Positions 1-7,733 of a stretch of DNA of 64,000 nt are shown here, piece after piece. The stretch covers positions 1 through 64,000 of the forward strand of contig DLCK01000035.1 in assembly GCA_002480565.1 (NCBI GenBank). The letters run 5' to 3'. The notes below the pieces were generated by a model. It was not told the origin of the DNA, made no database searches, and worked only from the letters and a program-made list of their open reading frames with translations. Source of the DNA: Phycisphaerales bacterium UBA7800 (GTDB lineage: Bacteria > Planctomycetota > Phycisphaerae > Phycisphaerales > Phycisphaeraceae). Made by a program: the position numbers and the translations under genes. Within the stretch, counting starts at the first letter, position 1. The number at the start of each line of letters is the position of its first letter.

Positions 1-28
1 GGCATGCATGGGCATGCCATTGCATTCA

Positions 29-67
29 GTGGCCGTGAGGCCACGTGGCGAGCGTGAGCGAAGCCAC
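29..67. repeat. Tandem hairpins, REP-like
   Basis: A perfect 6-bp stem (GTGGCC, loop GTGA, GGCCAC) at 29-44 is followed directly by GTGGC...GCCAC at 45-67, whose loop is rich in GAGCG/GAGCGAA. Paired short palindromes outside genes resemble REP-type elements. No second copy was noticed in the window, so the repeat assignment is an inference. Confidence 0.35.
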
Positions 68-87
68 AACCCGTTGGTTCTTGCGAA

Positions 88-121
88 GCTCGGCTCATCA
101 ACCTAATCCAAAGAGCCGAGC
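88..121. repeat. 9-bp inverted repeat
   Basis: GCTCGGCTC at 88-96 pairs perfectly with GAGCCGAGC at 113-121 around a 16-nt loop. No T-tract follows on either strand, so it is not a standard intrinsic terminator. It may belong to the same repetitive unit as the hairpins at 29-67. Confidence 0.35.
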
Positions 122-388
122 GAGCAATCAGGACCATCAGAATGCGTAAGTAGTCGGGGTGCGCATGTACGCCAGAATTCAATACAACTCGTTGTTTTGC
201 AACACACAATCACAACACACGGGTTCCCCATGGCGGGGAGGGGTGTGGGGAGGGGTTCAAAAGGACATTTGTCCATTAGATATCCCATTGCCACGTCGGG
301 TTTTCCTCAAAGAACGAGCGGATTTTTCGGTAGAGCGGTAACCAAACTGGTTCTGATTTCATTCCATGGTTTCCGCTTATACACAAAG

Positions 389-442
389 ATCTCCTGCATC
401 AGCACATGAGCATTGTCAAAAATGCGTGTTGATGCGGGAGAT
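389..442. terminator. Long imperfect hairpin, possible terminator
   Basis: ATCTCC at 389-394 pairs with GGAGAT at 437-442. The helix continues inward through GCATCA/TGATGC with single mismatches. A run of five T follows on the plus strand. It sits about 60 nt past the stop codon of the GH38 operon, which runs towards it, so it could end that transcript, but the T-run is on the wrong side for the minus strand. A bidirectional terminator or a structured 3' end are both possible. Confidence 0.35.
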
Positions 443-503
443 TTTTGCATTGATAGGTAAGTGAGGCGATTGCATGATTCCCTGTTGGCATGCTTTGATG
501 TGG

Positions 504-2642
504 TTATGCACGTGTTAGGCGAGAAGGCATGCCATGCGTCCAATCCGTCGATAATGGTTTAAGCCAATAATGTGTGGCATATTGTTCCAAGCATGTTTGA
601 AGATCATCGGAATCGGCGTGGAATACAAAATGAAAATCATGTGATCCCTGATCTGCGTATCGAGCTGAAGGTGACTTGCCGTTATGAGGTTGATGGTGAG
701 CCATGATTGCACCGCGTAGAAGTGTTAAACGTACGCGATGCTCATCGCCATCCAACGCAAGAATATCCGGGCAGGCAATGCCAAGGCGATTTGTATCTGC
801 CAGTAATATTTGCGTCCAATCGCGCAACGGACATTCACGGCCATCAGGTTGTCGTTGAAGTGATCCGCCGGGAATGCCATCTATTCGATATTGGCAAGAT
901 TGAGGTAAGTCCCAGACCAGTTTTAATACGCAATGTCTTTGGACCCAATCCACATGAAGGTCCAATACCACGCCCGGGCGATCTGCATAGACTTGCCACG
1001 AGGCAGAAAAGGGACTGTTGCCGATGTGTCCAGTTTGCATGATTGATGCAAGCAGTGGGCCTTGGTCAATGACATGTGTTTGTTCAATTTGAATCTTGTC
1101 GATCAACGGTTCGTCATACCGTGAAATGCCATGTGACCATGTGTCGGTTGAATCCTGTTGCAAGACAAGACGAGGTAGCGATACCGACTGGCCATTGACC
1201 ATCATGCTTGATGTTTGTCCTAATGCAATGTGGTCGCCCATTGTGTTGCCAATCTGTAGCGGACGTTTGACTGTCACCGTTGGCCGACTTGTCGTGTCAG
1301 TGTGTCGTTGCGTTCCATTGGTATTGATACAAGCTGTATAAACACTCTTGGGCTTGATGAGACAGGCGAAGGTTAATCGAACCAGCCCTTGTGTGAGTCC
1401 TTCGCTGTTAATTAGTTGATGTGGGATTGTTTTGCCGTTGGGAGTTTGCAGTGACCAATTTTTTTGCCATGGGTTAAATTCCGTCCATGGTTCCACTTCG
1501 ACATAGCCTTGAAATATCGTGTCGGTTGGATTGTAAAGCACGATCCGTTGATTGGGGTCAGGGGCAAGTGATTGTGCATGAGCGATGACTTGATGTCGAA
1601 GTAGACGGTCGGCCGTTGTTCTTGCTGCGCCTAGTTGGGCATGTACGATAGGATAGGCAGAAGGAATACACGTCCCGCCAAGCGTGTCATGAAAGTGATG
1701 AAAACACACATGCTCCCAAGCTTGATGTATTGATTCGTCATCCCGTATTGATGTCACTGTTTCTGCTGCGCGCAGCTCATGTTCTGCTTTTCGGAGCATC
1801 ACTTTGGTTTGTCGATCCACGCTGTAGCATCCCACTGCGTGATACTGTAATTCACCCTGAACTGTAGGCAGCTTGTCCAAGTCGTTTTTAATAGCCGTAA
1901 AAAAACGTGACGGTGAAGAGAAGACTAACTCGGCTCCTTCAAACGCATGGGCATGATCCCGACACCATTGCGTCATGGCTCGGGAGGGTCCGCCACCATG
2001 ATCTCCCAAGCCGATGAAACACATGGTGTGATTGATGCCTTGGGGTAAGTCTTCCAGTGATGCGCGAATATGTTGAGGATGGATTTCTGGTGATGGCGTG
2101 CAATACGCATCGGCTATCCGGAAAGTCGTCACCGTTGGGCCGCCGGGTTCACCTTGCCAGCGGAATAGTCGGGCAGGTAGATCCATCTCGCTTTCCTGTG
2201 GTCGCATCATGATGTATTGCTGTTGTCCGGCTTGATGCATTAGTCGCGGCAAGGTTGCAGTGTGTCCAAATGAGTCCACATTAAAAGCGGTTGTGGGGAA
2301 TTGGCCAAAGTGCTTTTGAAAGTAGTCTTGGCCCAATTGCACCTGTTTTTCCAGTCCCCAGTAACTTGGCAAATTACAGTCCGGCTGTACATACCATCCG
2401 CCGACAATTTCCCAGCGGCCATTTGCAATATGCTTGGTGATGCGGTCAAAAAGATCGGGGTCGTGCGTTTGAATCTGCTGGTAAAACCAACTTTCACCAC
2501 GTGTGAAAATCAGATCGTCGCATTCGTCGAGTTGATCGCAGACGCTTCGGGCGGTGGATATCGCTTCAGCTAAGCCAGCATGCCATGGCCATAGCCAGAT
2601 CGGGTCCAGGTGGGCATTGAAAATCAGATGGACAGTTCTCAT
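504..2642 (-). CDS. GH38 alpha-mannosidase
   Basis: This 712-residue protein is a glycoside hydrolase of family 38, retaining alpha-mannosidases that act on mannosides. The N-terminus carries the family's metal-site signature H-L-D-P-I-W (His11, Asp13). The catalytic nucleophile is probably Asp123 in N-V-D-S-F-G-H. A further conserved stretch, G-D-H-G-G-G-P-S, lies near 213-220. A helical domain and beta-sandwich follow in the usual order. No signal peptide is seen, so it should act in the cytoplasm on imported oligosaccharides or glycosides. It is the last gene of an operon behind a SIS isomerase and a ROK kinase, and its ATG overlaps the isomerase stop (ATGA). Mannosylglycerate hydrolases belong to the same family and cannot be excluded. 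Confidence 0.9.
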   Translation of the reverse strand: MRTVHLIFNAHLDPIWLWPWHAGLAEAISTARSVCDQLDECDDLIFTRGESWFYQQIQTHDPDLFDRITKHIANGRWEIVGGWYVQPDCNLPSYWGLEKQVQLGQDYFQKHFGQFPTTAFNVDSFGHTATLPRLMHQAGQQQYIMMRPQESEMDLPARLFRWQGEPGGPTVTTFRIADAYCTPSPEIHPQHIRASLEDLPQGINHTMCFIGLGDHGGGPSRAMTQWCRDHAHAFEGAELVFSSPSRFFTAIKNDLDKLPTVQGELQYHAVGCYSVDRQTKVMLRKAEHELRAAETVTSIRDDESIHQAWEHVCFHHFHDTLGGTCIPSAYPIVHAQLGAARTTADRLLRHQVIAHAQSLAPDPNQRIVLYNPTDTIFQGYVEVEPWTEFNPWQKNWSLQTPNGKTIPHQLINSEGLTQGLVRLTFACLIKPKSVYTACINTNGTQRHTDTTSRPTVTVKRPLQIGNTMGDHIALGQTSSMMVNGQSVSLPRLVLQQDSTDTWSHGISRYDEPLIDKIQIEQTHVIDQGPLLASIMQTGHIGNSPFSASWQVYADRPGVVLDLHVDWVQRHCVLKLVWDLPQSCQYRIDGIPGGSLQRQPDGRECPLRDWTQILLADTNRLGIACPDILALDGDEHRVRLTLLRGAIMAHHQPHNGKSPSARYADQGSHDFHFVFHADSDDLQTCLEQYATHYWLKPLSTDWTHGMPSRLTRA

Positions 2643-3319
2643 GTGGCAGCTAACTCCGTTGATGTTGCAAATAACTGACTCTCAACAAGCAGACATATCA
2701 TGTGATAAAGCGCCAAGTGGTATTCCTGAACACGATACGTCTGTGTCGAAGGTGCGTGAAAAATCAGGTCGCACAGTTCATCCATAGGACAGTCGGATTG
2801 ACCGGTCAGGCCAACGGTGTGCATGCCCTTGACCTTGGCAGCTTGAAGTGCGGCAATAACGTTGGCTGAATTGCCGGAAGTGCTCATTGCTATGAGAATG
2901 TCACCCGCTTGCCCTAATGCATAAACCTGCTGAGCAAAGGCAATGTCAAAACTCACATCGTTACCCATTGCAGTTAAAAGGACAGACTCAACGGGTAAAC
3001 TAACTGCACGTAAACCGTAAGCCAGTGATGAAGCCAACTTTGCACCTGCATGGCCGTGATGATCAATAAATGATTGTTTATCCGTGTCTGACAATGATCT
3101 GGGCAGCGTAAAGCTCTTGACCAATTCACCGACAAGATGCGACGCATCCGATGCGCTGCCGCCATTGCCACATGTGAGTAGTAATGCATGCTTGTGGTAT
3201 GCCTCACAGAGTAAGCTGACGGTGGACAGTAGTTTGTCGGAATGTTCTTCCCAGCCTGGGTGGTCTAGGGCAAACTGTTCGAACAGTCTTTGGCTAGGGG
3301 TAGAAAGTTTCATTTGCAT
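2639..3319 (-). CDS. SIS-domain phosphosugar isomerase, GmhA-like
   Basis: A single SIS domain of about 226 residues, the size of phosphoheptose isomerases. The phosphate-binding loops are visible as C-G-N-G-G-S-A-S-D-A-S-H (about 50-61) and S-T-S-G-N-S (about 146-151), both typical of GmhA. The start is chosen at 3319 because GGAGG lies 6 nt ahead of it. An ATG three bases earlier (3322) and one at 3337 are also in frame. It lies between a ROK kinase and a GH38 mannosidase, so it more likely isomerises a phosphorylated sugar in catabolism than makes lipopolysaccharide heptose. The substrate is inferred only from context. Confidence 0.8.
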   Translation of the reverse strand: MQMKLSTPSQRLFEQFALDHPGWEEHSDKLLSTVSLLCEAYHKHALLLTCGNGGSASDASHLVGELVKSFTLPRSLSDTDKQSFIDHHGHAGAKLASSLAYGLRAVSLPVESVLLTAMGNDVSFDIAFAQQVYALGQAGDILIAMSTSGNSANVIAALQAAKVKGMHTVGLTGQSDCPMDELCDLIFHAPSTQTYRVQEYHLALYHMICLLVESQLFATSTELAAT

Positions 3320-4251
3320 CATTGGCCTCCATAGCATGCTGTGGCCAACGCCGCATAATCACCTATCGCTTCGCCAAGTTGTGCAGGTAGAATTTTGCAC
3401 GCGTTGATGCTCCGTGACAGTGCCTGCTGGTGGAGTTCTTTTTCAAGCAGGGGGCGCAGTATCGATTCCTGGCGATTGAAAATACTTCCCAATATAATTT
3501 TTTGTGGGTTGAGTAGATCAATAAGGATAGCCAATCCGCGTCCGAGCTGTTTGCCCATTTGCTCTACAAGCTGCACGCAACGTTGATCGCCTTGGGCTGC
3601 TTTTTCGAACACTTCTTGGGCAGAGAGTTGCAAGCCAATTCCTTTAGCGGCAATGGCCAGACCGCCACCGGAGCAGAAACCCTCAAAGGAACCGGGCTTG
3701 TTGTATCCAAGCGGTCCAGTGTCTTCTAATCGCATGTGACCGACTTCGCCTGCCATGTCATTGGTGCCTGTGTAAAGGTGTCCATTGAGAATGAGGCCAG
3801 CTCCCATACCGGTGCCGAATGTCAAAAAAATCATATTGTCACATTGATTCCCAGCACCCCATAGCCATTCGGCAAGGGCGCATGCGTTGGCATCATTTTG
3901 CAGATAGGTTTGTATTCCCAAGTGGTCAACAATCAACTTCACGATTGCCACATCATCCCAGCCCGGAAGATTAGGGGGAGAGAGTATCGTTCCGGATTGA
4001 CTGTCCAATGGGCCGCCGCAACTCAAGCCAATACTGGTGATATCCTGCGGTTTGAGTTTGTGACGATTGATCATTTTGTCAGATAACGCAAGGAGTTGTC
4101 TGAGGGTTTGCAATGGTGTTCGTGTGCTGGCGGTCTTAAAGGACTCTTTGTCTTGAATCGACATTCGCCCATCTATAGCCGTCCCGAGTGTCACTGCACA
4201 CTTGGTCCCGCCAATGTCCATGCCCAGATATCGTTTAGGTAAAGCACTCAT
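3319..4251 (-). CDS. ROK-family sugar kinase
   Basis: A 310-residue ROK-family protein, expected to phosphorylate a free hexose or amino sugar with ATP. The phosphate-binding motif D-I-G-G-T-K is at 12-17, the catalytic Asp is in L-Q-N-D-A-N-A (Asp120), and a second glycine-rich ATP loop, G-T-G-M-G-A-G, is near 146-152. There is no helix-turn-helix, so it is a kinase and not a NagC-type repressor. The usual ROK zinc motif C-x-C-G-x-x-G-C-x-E is not intact: after E-V-G-H (169-172) the sequence reads G-S-F-E-G-F-C-S-G-G-G with one Cys. Its ATG overlaps the stop of the upstream regulator (ATGA), and the next gene starts at its own stop. Likely role: activating the sugar released by the GH38 enzyme. 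Confidence 0.85.
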   Translation of the reverse strand: MSALPKRYLGMDIGGTKCAVTLGTAIDGRMSIQDKESFKTASTRTPLQTLRQLLALSDKMINRHKLKPQDITSIGLSCGGPLDSQSGTILSPPNLPGWDDVAIVKLIVDHLGIQTYLQNDANACALAEWLWGAGNQCDNMIFLTFGTGMGAGLILNGHLYTGTNDMAGEVGHMRLEDTGPLGYNKPGSFEGFCSGGGLAIAAKGIGLQLSAQEVFEKAAQGDQRCVQLVEQMGKQLGRGLAILIDLLNPQKIILGSIFNRQESILRPLLEKELHQQALSRSINACKILPAQLGEAIGDYAALATACYGGQ

Positions 4252-5333
4252 GTCGTCACTTGTTTTATGCTTCCTGTGGGTTTGCCTGTTGACTGGCCGG
4301 TTTGTAATTCGCAGGGCAGCACTATGCGCGTGATCTCGTCTGTTGGTTGTTCAATGTTAGTGAGTAACATTTTGACAGCACGGCGTGCGATGTCTTCCAA
4401 AGGTTGGATGACACAGGTCATTGCAGTAGCTGTAATCATTGAGTCGAAAGTAGCAATTGATATGTCATCTGGTGCGGTGAGTCCCAATCGGTGAGTTGCT
4501 GCCAGTAATGCCTGTCCCAGGGGATCGGCCGCGATGCTCCAGACGGCGGTGGGTTTGGTTTTTTCAATCCATCTGGCAATGCGTTCAATAAGTGCTTCAT
4601 GTGCCATGCCGTGATCGACCGTTAGGGTCAATGATGACTTGGGTTTGATTCTGGCTTCACGCAATGCTTGTTCGTGACCACGGGCACGGTCTTCGGGGGT
4701 GCTGCCGTGACGGTGACGAATCAGGCCAATGCGTTTGTGGCCTAAATTCAGTAGATGGTTTGTCAGTAACTTGCCAGCGTAAATATTGTCCGAAACGACG
4801 CAATTGACTTCCATCGTTTGTGGATATCGATCCACCGCAACGGCCTTTAATCCGCTGGCAGCAATGGCGTGTGCTATCGCCTGGTTGTCCTGGGCATGGT
4901 TGGCTGACGAAATAGGTGACCAGATCACGCCATGAAGCCCCATCTTTTGCCAATGGTCGATACAGGCAATGGCTTGTTCTTGGCGTTGATGGCATTGTGA
5001 CAAAACCATGCTGTATCCTGAAGCATGCAATGTTTGTTCAATGCTTGGTAGCATCGACAAGGTTTCACTGATCATCACGCCGATTAACTGATTGCTGTGT
5101 TGTTCGGGGGTATGTCCCCATGCAGACTTTTGATTGACGTGGGTTCCCAGACATCCTCGGGGTTGAATATATCCGCGGTGCGTCAACTCACGAAAAACGG
5201 CAGACAAGGTCGCAGGGCTGCATTGAAGTGTTATAGCCATCTCGCGAATCGGTTCGAGTCGATCCCCTGGCTTGTAATCACCTGCGTGCATTTGCTGGAT
5301 CATTTGATTGAGTATTTGGTTGTATCGTGACAT
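4248..5333 (-). CDS. GntR-type HTH / LacI-type sensor regulator
   Basis: A 361-residue transcription factor with a GntR winged-helix domain (about 1-70; P-G-D-R-L-E-P-I-R-E-M-A then C-S-P-A-T-L-S-A-V-F) joined to a LacI/periplasmic-binding-protein-like sensor (about 83-345). This is the AraR-type arrangement. Ligand binding in the sensor would change DNA binding. It is the first gene of a four-gene operon and overlaps the kinase start by 4 bp, so it probably controls its own operon. A perfect inverted repeat lies 15 bp ahead of its start codon and is the obvious operator. The inducer is presumably a mannoside or its breakdown product, which is inference. Confidence 0.85.
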   Translation of the reverse strand: MSRYNQILNQMIQQMHAGDYKPGDRLEPIREMAITLQCSPATLSAVFRELTHRGYIQPRGCLGTHVNQKSAWGHTPEQHSNQLIGVMISETLSMLPSIEQTLHASGYSMVLSQCHQRQEQAIACIDHWQKMGLHGVIWSPISSANHAQDNQAIAHAIAASGLKAVAVDRYPQTMEVNCVVSDNIYAGKLLTNHLLNLGHKRIGLIRHRHGSTPEDRARGHEQALREARIKPKSSLTLTVDHGMAHEALIERIARWIEKTKPTAVWSIAADPLGQALLAATHRLGLTAPDDISIATFDSMITATAMTCVIQPLEDIARRAVKMLLTNIEQPTDEITRIVLPCELQTGQSTGKPTGSIKQVTT

Positions 5334-5755
5334 TGGGTTTAAATATTCATAACAAGAATTAATTGTTATGTTTTATATGGCAATCAAGAAGAATGTCAAG
5401 CGTCAATTCAAAAGTATTTGCCTCTGATGCAAAATATTGGTGATCCAGAACCGCTCCCATCGCCGGATACCAGTGCCGTGAATTGAAGATGCTTGACTTA
5501 AAAAAAGTTTGAGAGTTGGTGCTGCTTCAATCGAATTTCTTGTAATTCAATCCTTTTGCAAGACTATTTTTTGACGATAGGGTTGGATTGCTCTGGGAAT
5601 TACAGTTGGTGTTACGGTTTGTTTATATAATTAGTACATAAATAAAATTATGAATTTTAGGTCTTATTTCGCATAAAATTTGTCTTTTTGTGGATTTTAA
5701 TGATTGGGTGGTAATAATATAAGTGTAATGATTGTATATTAATGGATGCTTCGTT
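5334..5755. other. AT-rich divergent regulatory region
   Basis: This 422-nt gap separates two GntR/LacI-type regulators that are transcribed away from each other. It contains the inverted repeat at 5348-5370 and becomes very AT-rich towards the right-hand gene (about 5610-5740). A weak CATAA...TTATG repeat lies at 5637-5652. No gene is visible. Promoters for both transcripts must lie here, but I cannot place -10/-35 boxes with confidence. Confidence 0.55.
5348..5370. promoter_or_regulatory. Operator-like inverted repeat for the GH38 operon
   Basis: CATAACAA at 5348-5355 and TTGTTATG at 5363-5370 form a perfect 8-bp inverted repeat with a 7-bp spacer. The repeat ends 15 bp ahead of the start codon of the GntR/LacI-type regulator at 5333. 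Size, symmetry and position fit an autoregulatory operator bound by a dimer, although no binding has been shown. Confidence 0.6.
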
Positions 5756-6934
5756 ATGTCAATGATTCAACGTCCTGGGCGAAAACCGATTACTCAGAAT
5801 ATTGCCAAGGACTTACGTCATAAAATTGAGCAGCAGGTCTATAGCCCCGGGCAACGTCTTCCGACCACGCTCGATTTGGGTAAGTCCTATGGCGTATCGC
5901 CGGTAACGATGGTCAAGGCGGTCAATCATCTTAAAGAAGAGGGAATTCTGGAGACGCGTTCAGGGGTTGGGATATTTGTGACTGACCCGGCGACGAGAGT
6001 TTCCTCTACTCCCGCAAATTTGATGGGCACCATGGGGCAGTTGACCACCATTCTCATCAGTCGAACGCAAGACATGATGGCAAGCGAGCAAGTGGATGAC
6101 TCGCTGCTTTACCTTGAAGGAATTAAACAACAGATGGTCAGTGGCGTACAAGAGACAGCAGGTCTTTTTGGGATACGTCATCACATGGCCATAGTTGCAC
6201 AGTCTGATTTTGAGACTCGTAGCACATCCATGCTTGGTGCTTTGCAGCAGGCCAATGATCAATCGGATGCCATTGTGATTGCCTGTGATCGAATGGATCA
6301 TGAGTTGGGTTTATGGATTGTTGAGCAGGTTCAATGTCCGGTTGTTTTTCTGTCTTTTGAAAATCATCCCATGTCGCCGCTGAATGTAGTGATCAAGGAT
6401 ACGTATTACAGCACGTATCAATTACTCGAATCCCTGATTGACAAAGGGTATCGACGGCTGGGTTGTTTTGGTGCACCGGATCGTTATCTGGGACGTCGTC
6501 GTGCATGGCGGGATGTGCATGAAGATCGCCATATCCCATTGGATCAAACACTGTTTTATCCCGTTGGTGACAGTACGGTTGAGATTCAAAAAGCCGCAAA
6601 GCATATTGTGAATCTCCCCAAAGCCCAACGGCCGGAGCTGGTGTTCTGCTACAACGACTTTCGCGCGATGGCACTGTTGGAAGAAGCAAAACGCGTAGGA
6701 TTGGATGTGCCCGGCGAGTTGGCCATTGCTGGTTTTGACGGGCATCCCAAAGCGATCAAGCAAGGCATCACCACCGTTGATATCTCTGCCTATCAGAAGG
6801 GGGTCAGTGCAGTGATTATTGCCCAGGCACTTATTGGTGGCAAGATGCATTCACCGATCTGTCAGACAGTTTGTGGTCAGATTCTCTGGGGGAAAACCAC
6901 ATCGACACATCATCTGCAAATGCAACAGCAATGA
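5756..6934 (+). CDS. GntR-type HTH / LacI-type sensor regulator
   Basis: A second regulator with a GntR winged helix (about residues 5-75; I-A-K-D-L-R-H-K-I then Y-G-V-S-P-V-T-M-V-K-A-V-N-H-L) and a LacI-like ligand-binding domain (about 100-375; A-I-A-G-F-D-G-H-P-K near the end). The start is taken at ATG 5756; an ATG at 5762 and a TTG at 5732 are alternatives, and none has a strong ribosome-binding site. A pseudopilin-like gene begins 10 nt after its stop and a GH2-like enzyme follows, so regulator and targets may form one transcript. It probably senses a sugar from the polysaccharide that the GH2 enzyme attacks. Confidence 0.8.
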   Translation: MSMIQRPGRKPITQNIAKDLRHKIEQQVYSPGQRLPTTLDLGKSYGVSPVTMVKAVNHLKEEGILETRSGVGIFVTDPATRVSSTPANLMGTMGQLTTILISRTQDMMASEQVDDSLLYLEGIKQQMVSGVQETAGLFGIRHHMAIVAQSDFETRSTSMLGALQQANDQSDAIVIACDRMDHELGLWIVEQVQCPVVFLSFENHPMSPLNVVIKDTYYSTYQLLESLIDKGYRRLGCFGAPDRYLGRRRAWRDVHEDRHIPLDQTLFYPVGDSTVEIQKAAKHIVNLPKAQRPELVFCYNDFRAMALLEEAKRVGLDVPGELAIAGFDGHPKAIKQGITTVDISAYQKGVSAVIIAQALIGGKMHSPICQTVCGQILWGKTTSTHHLQMQQQ

Positions 6935-6944
6935 GGATACTGCC

Positions 6945-7658
6945 ATGTTCACATATACCGATCGATCAAACCATTCGCGATATTCTGCTTTTACACTCAT
7001 TGAGTTACTTGTTGTGATTTCAATTATTGCCTTGCTCATCGGGATTTTATTGCCAGCCCTGCAAAAGGCCAGAGCTGTCTCGCTTCAGATTAAATGTGCC
7101 AATAATCACAAACAGATCGTGACCGCCTGGTTGGTCTATGAAAGCGATCACAACGCATACTTGCCAGCCTATGCCGGGGATTCAAGCAACAATTCCTTCT
7201 GGTGGCCGGCACTTTTGGCTGCACATGGTAAGTTTGCCCATGTTTACGAAACGGACAGCCCGGGTAACTTTTTGATCTGTCCTGCTAAATTCAGTGGTGC
7301 TTCAGGGAGTAAGGAAAAAAGCTACGGGATGAATCGATATAGCGGCACAATCAATGCTTCAGGCGTCGGTGATTCCTATTACCTTCAGCATTCCGATGCC
7401 GTTTATAAGCCATCCAAAACCTATTTGACGATGGATGCTAATAAGCTCGGTGGTGCTTCGCGCTGGGCATGGCGGACGTTCCCATCCAAGGCTACATCCA
7501 TCAATAACAGTGGAGAGCGTGTCCCCGATATCTGGACTCATCCCGGTGGCACAGTCATCTCCCATGTCGATGGCCACGTCACCATTAACTCAGAAGAATC
7601 CGAACTGATCTACAACAGTTCAGAATATAAAGATCGCTGGTTTTTTGGAACCTATTAA
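6945..7658 (+). CDS. Prepilin-like secreted protein with H-x9-DG motif
   Basis: A 237-residue protein with a type IV prepilin / type II secretion N-methylation signal: a short polar leader, then A-F-T-L-I-E-L-L-V-V-I-S and a hydrophobic helix. Cleavage is expected between Ala15 and Phe16, with Ala where Gly is usual. Lys-Cys-Ala-Asn-Asn follows the helix. Near the C-terminus H-P-G-G-T-V-I-S-H-V-D-G fits the H-x9-DG motif of a planctomycete and verrucomicrobial pseudopilin family. ATG 6945 is chosen because GAGG lies ahead of it and the leader begins there. It lies between a regulator and a GH2-like enzyme. Such proteins may form cell-surface or periplasmic fibres that help with polymer capture or secretion, which is not established. 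Confidence 0.8.
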   Translation: MFTYTDRSNHSRYSAFTLIELLVVISIIALLIGILLPALQKARAVSLQIKCANNHKQIVTAWLVYESDHNAYLPAYAGDSSNNSFWWPALLAAHGKFAHVYETDSPGNFLICPAKFSGASGSKEKSYGMNRYSGTINASGVGDSYYLQHSDAVYKPSKTYLTMDANKLGGASRWAWRTFPSKATSINNSGERVPDIWTHPGGTVISHVDGHVTINSEESELIYNSSEYKDRWFFGTY

Positions 7659-7733
7659 CGGGTATCACATCGTTTGATCTAACCAGAAGAATATTAAAAC
7701 GCACAATCATTTGCTTGTGATGAAAGGTTGAGA

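Larger units (their letters stand above)
1..503. other. Non-coding stretch with hairpins
   Basis: I see no credible gene here; the short open frames have no ribosome-binding site and no recognisable protein character. The stretch holds two back-to-back hairpins near 29-67, a 9-bp inverted repeat at 88-121 and a long imperfect hairpin at 389-442. It lies downstream of the GH38 operon, which is read towards it. Confidence 0.6.
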
